DNA of 33,972 nt from Chloroflexota bacterium (GTDB lineage Bacteria; Chloroflexota; Dehalococcoidia; Lucifugimonadales; Lucifugimonadaceae): NCBI GenBank assembly GCA_022574675.1, contig JACZRO010000011.1, forward strand, positions 1-33,972, in the 5' to 3' direction. Shown piece by piece: positions 31,678 through 33,972 of this stretch. The first letter of the stretch is position 1, and each line of letters starts with the position of its first letter. Position numbers and translations under genes: made by a program. The notes under the pieces were generated by a model, which saw only the letters and a program-made list of their open reading frames with translations, searched no databases and was not told where the DNA came from.

Positions 31678-32886
31678 ATGAACGCCCCAAACGCACTGGG
31701 CGTACGAGGCACACGTACCGTCACGCCGGTGTCCTACAGGGCGCGCAGATGGGCGCGCACCCAGCTGTTCAGCAGCCCTGCGAACACCGCGCTGACCGTT
31801 GTCGCCGTGACCCTCCTGGCGTTCGTGCTCTACACCATGCTCAAGTTCGTCTTTGTCGACGCTGACTGGACGATCATCAACATCAACCGGCGGCTGATCT
31901 TCCTTGGCCGGTTCCCGCAGAGCGAGGAGTGGCGGGTCTGGCCGCCGATGTGGCTGGCGATGGGGCTGGGCGGCCTCTCGTACGGGTTGCTGTCCCGTGG
32001 CAGCCTGCGAGACCTGGTGTGGCTCGCCGCCGCCGTGGTCTTCATCCTGGGGTTCCTGGCGCACGGTATGAACGGCCTGCTTTTCGGCGGCGCCGTCATG
32101 TTTTCGATCGCCGGGTACGGGGCCGGGCGGATGGCCGGGAATCGTCCACAGTTGCGGCCGCGGCTCGGCACGGTCGCCATCGTCGGATGGCTGCTGATTA
32201 TCCCGTTCACCGTGATCCTGATCTCAGCGTTCGGAGGGGTGAAGCCTGCCCTGTGGGGCGGGCTGTTGCTCAACGTGTTGCTGGCGGTCATCGGCATCGG
32301 CGTCGGGCTGCCACTGGGTATTTTGTTGGCGCTGTCGCGCGCCAGCTCCCTGCCGGTTCTGAAGGGCGTGTCGACGGCGATCATCGAGGTGACGCGCGGC
32401 GGTCCGCTGATAGCGTGGCTCTTCATCGCCCGGTTCGTGCTGCCGGCGTTCATCCCCGACGCGCTCCAGACCGACGTGATCGTGAACGCCATGATCATCG
32501 TCAGCCTGTTCACCGCCGCATACGTCGCCGAGATCGTTCGTGGCGGGTTGCAGTCCATCGACAAGGGACAGGTTGAGGCGGCGCACGCGCTGGGGATGGG
32601 CGCCTTCCACGTCACCTTCTTCATCGTCCTGCCGCAGGCGATCCGCGCCGTTATCCCGGCGCTCGTCAGCCAGATGATCGCCCTGTGGAAGGATACGACC
32701 CTGTTCGCTGTCCTGGGCTTTACGGACGCGCTGGGCGGCGCACAGGCGGCGTACTCGCAGTCCGAGTTCATCGGCCGCCAGAAAGAGGCATTGTTATTCA
32801 TAGCGCTCCTGTTCTGGAGCGTGTCCTTTGGAATGTCACGACTCAGTCAGCGCGTCGAAAAAGCGCTGGGCCTCGGGGAGAGATGA
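31678..32886 (+). CDS. Amino-acid ABC transporter permease (AapM-like)
   Basis: Inner-membrane permease of 402 aa that pairs with the preceding one. After an N-terminal helix ([20 protein letters not shown]) come several extra helices (residues ~80-180) and then the HisM-type domain: [48 protein letters not shown] and the EAA loop [23 protein letters not shown] 31678 begins immediately after the stop of the upstream permease, and its own stop overlaps the ATPase start by four bases, so the three are translationally coupled. Its size matches AapM/BztC rather than the ~220-aa GlnP type. Confidence 0.92.
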   Translation: MNAPNALGVRGTRTVTPVSYRARRWARTQLFSSPANTALTVVAVTLLAFVLYTMLKFVFVDADWTIININRRLIFLGRFPQSEEWRVWPPMWLAMGLGGLSYGLLSRGSLRDLVWLAAAVVFILGFLAHGMNGLLFGGAVMFSIAGYGAGRMAGNRPQLRPRLGTVAIVGWLLIIPFTVILISAFGGVKPALWGGLLLNVLLAVIGIGVGLPLGILLALSRASSLPVLKGVSTAIIEVTRGGPLIAWLFIARFVLPAFIPDALQTDVIVNAMIIVSLFTAAYVAEIVRGGLQSIDKGQVEAAHALGMGAFHVTFFIVLPQAIRAVIPALVSQMIALWKDTTLFAVLGFTDALGGAQAAYSQSEFIGRQKEALLFIALLFWSVSFGMSRLSQRVEKALGLGER

Positions 32887-33659
32887 TGGACGAAAACGTA
32901 GTCCAGAAAGATTCCGGAAAAGAATTGGGCGGACCGATCATCATCTGCGAGGACGTTACCGTCTCGTTCGGCGATTTCCAGGCGCTGAAGGGCATATCCG
33001 CCGAGATCTACGAGCGGGAGGTGGTCGTCATATTCGGGCCGTCCGGGTCCGGCAAGTCCACCTTCATTCGCACCATCAACCGGCTGGAGGAGCACGACGG
33101 CGGTCGGATCATCGTGGACGGGGTGGAGCTCAATGACGACGTCGCCAACCTGGAGCAGATCCGCTCGGAAATCGGGATGGTGTTCCAGCAGTTCAACCTG
33201 TTCCCGCACCTGTCGGTGATGCGCAACATCACGCTCGCGCCACAGAAGGTGCGGGGCCTCTCGAAGCGAGAGGCGGAACGGCAGGCGATGGAGCTCCTGG
33301 AGCGCGTCGGAATCCCGGAACAGGCTGACAAGTTCCCGTCGCAGCTTTCCGGCGGCCAGCAACAGCGCGTCGCCATCGCGCGGGCGCTTGCGATGCAGCC
33401 AAAGATCATGCTGTTCGACGAGCCGACATCGGCGTTAGACCCGGAGATGATCAAAGAAGTGCTGGACGTGATGGGGGAGCTGGCGCGCTCCGGCATGACG
33501 ATGATCATCATCACGCATGAGATGGGGTTCGCCCGGGAGGTGGCGGACCGTTTCCTGTTCTTCGATGAAGGCCTGGTGGTAGAAGAGGGGACGCCGGAGC
33601 ACTTCTTCACGAACCCGCAGGAAGAAAGGACCAAGCTGTTCCTGTCCCAGGTCCTGTAG
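32883..33659 (+). CDS. Amino-acid ABC transporter ATP-binding protein (AapP/GlnQ-like)
   Basis: 258-aa cytoplasmic ATPase that powers the two permeases. It has Walker [16 protein letters not shown], the Q-loop in [13 protein letters not shown], signature [16 protein letters not shown], Walker [16 protein letters not shown] and switch His in [13 protein letters not shown]. The C-terminal [18 protein letters not shown] is typical of polar amino-acid transporters. Two adjacent ATGs (32883 and 32886) both lie close to GGGGAG; the first overlaps the permease stop. No clear terminator follows; the next 187 bases hold a repeat and the tRNA. Confidence 0.95.
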   Translation: MMDENVVQKDSGKELGGPIIICEDVTVSFGDFQALKGISAEIYEREVVVIFGPSGSGKSTFIRTINRLEEHDGGRIIVDGVELNDDVANLEQIRSEIGMVFQQFNLFPHLSVMRNITLAPQKVRGLSKREAERQAMELLERVGIPEQADKFPSQLSGGQQQRVAIARALAMQPKIMLFDEPTSALDPEMIKEVLDVMGELARSGMTMIIITHEMGFAREVADRFLFFDEGLVVEEGTPEHFFTNPQEERTKLFLSQVL

Positions 33660-33752
33660 CCGGGCGGCTTGGCGTTTACCCGCGCCCGGAGTGACTATCT
33701 CAAAGGTCCCTTATCCCGGCGGGAGAGGAGGCACGGCGGACATCGATTGTCC

Positions 33753-33770
33753 CTTGAGAGCCTCAGGGCG
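33753..33770. repeat. Partial GAGAGCCTCAG repeat, copy 3
   Basis: CTTGAGAGCCTCAGGGCG shares the GAGAGCCTCAG core with 5342-5364 and 6321-6345 but differs on both sides. It lies between the ABC operon and the tRNA gene. Confidence 0.4.
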
Positions 33771-33846
33771 CGGGATTATCGCCACGTTGCCCAAACGTTC
33801 CGGACGCACCTGCGCGGTACGATGTCACTGCCGTGAAAGCGCCCGC

Positions 33847-33930
33847 GGGGGAGTGGCGAAATGGCAGACGCGCATGCCTTAGGAGCATGTGCCGCAAGGC
33901 GTGCCGGTTCGAATCCGGCCTCCCCCACCA
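33847..33930 (+). tRNA. tRNA-Leu (UAG anticodon)
   Basis: 84-nt gene with encoded CCA. The acceptor stem GGGGGAG (33847-33853) pairs with CTCCCCC (33920-33926). The anticodon loop is C-T-T-A-G-G-A on a CATGC/GCATG stem, which gives TAG at positions 34-36 and reads CUA and related Leu codons. A long variable arm (TGCCGCAAGGCG) marks it as class II, and GGTTCGAATCC is the T-arm. Confidence 0.95.
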
Positions 33931-33972
33931 ATCGTGAAAACCATCGAAGGCCGGTATAGTGTCGGCGACCAA

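Noticed and set aside
33763-33972. Minus-strand frame with the phrase WGRPDSNRHALRHMLL
   Set aside because: It is the antisense translation of the tRNA-Leu gene; this phrase is a known source of spurious protein entries.
1-33972. CRISPR arrays, insertion sequences, prophage or integrase genes
   Set aside because: I found no regularly spaced repeats with spacers and no transposase, integrase or phage motifs in any frame.

Overview
The window is about 34 kb of high-GC bacterial DNA. It carries roughly 25 supportable protein genes on both strands, one tRNA gene, several dispersed palindromic repeats, and no rRNA, CRISPR array, prophage or insertion sequence. Gene content is typical of free-living, organic-matter-degrading Chloroflexota (SAR202 or other Dehalococcoidia): an enolase-superfamily sugar-acid dehydratase, a dihydrodipicolinate-synthase-like aldolase, an NHL-repeat protein, paired SDR dehydrogenases, a MaoC dehydratase, two MFS exporters and an Aap-type amino-acid ABC importer. 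That placement is inference from gene content. Many genes appear to start with TTG or GTG.

Positions 1-4740 (minus strand) hold a metal and redox block. A CsoR copper sensor and a CopA copper-exporting P-type ATPase form a tight operon behind a recognisable promoter and operator, followed by a YHS-domain protein. Next come two genes that conventional ORF calling truncates. One is a glutaredoxin-like protein ending in-frame at TGA-two codons-TAG. The other is a TlpA/ResA-type thioredoxin-fold protein whose first catalytic cysteine position is TGA. In both, a 5-nt-loop hairpin begins exactly 14 nt after the TGA, as expected for bacterial SECIS elements. I read both as selenoproteins.

Positions 4800-9920 hold a small membrane protein, a dienelactone hydrolase, a 93-aa DUF6295-like protein, and a siroheme nitrite/sulfite reductase divergent from a DHDPS-like gene. 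The reductase is preceded by a strong promoter, an apparently leaderless 17-codon ORF with three clustered Cys codons, an intrinsic terminator and a competing antiterminator pairing. This is a complete candidate cysteine-responsive attenuator and points to assimilatory sulfite reduction.

Positions 9920-22910 carry a zinc-ribbon membrane protein, a MaoC-like dehydratase, a RimI-like acetyltransferase, an NHL-repeat protein, a large membrane protein with three internal repeats, two tandem SDRs, a 14-TM exporter, a lipoprotein with seven propeller-like repeats each ending in Cx4C, and RlmB. Positions 22910-28862 carry a CheX-like protein, the enolase-superfamily enzyme, a second MFS transporter, a TPR protein and dihydrolipoyl dehydrogenase.

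Positions 29200-33660 form a four-gene amino-acid ABC importer operon (binding protein, two permeases, ATPase), with a strong hairpin between the binding protein and the first permease. A tRNA-Leu(UAG) gene ends the window. Palindromic REP-like repeats of at least four families sit in the intergenic gaps.
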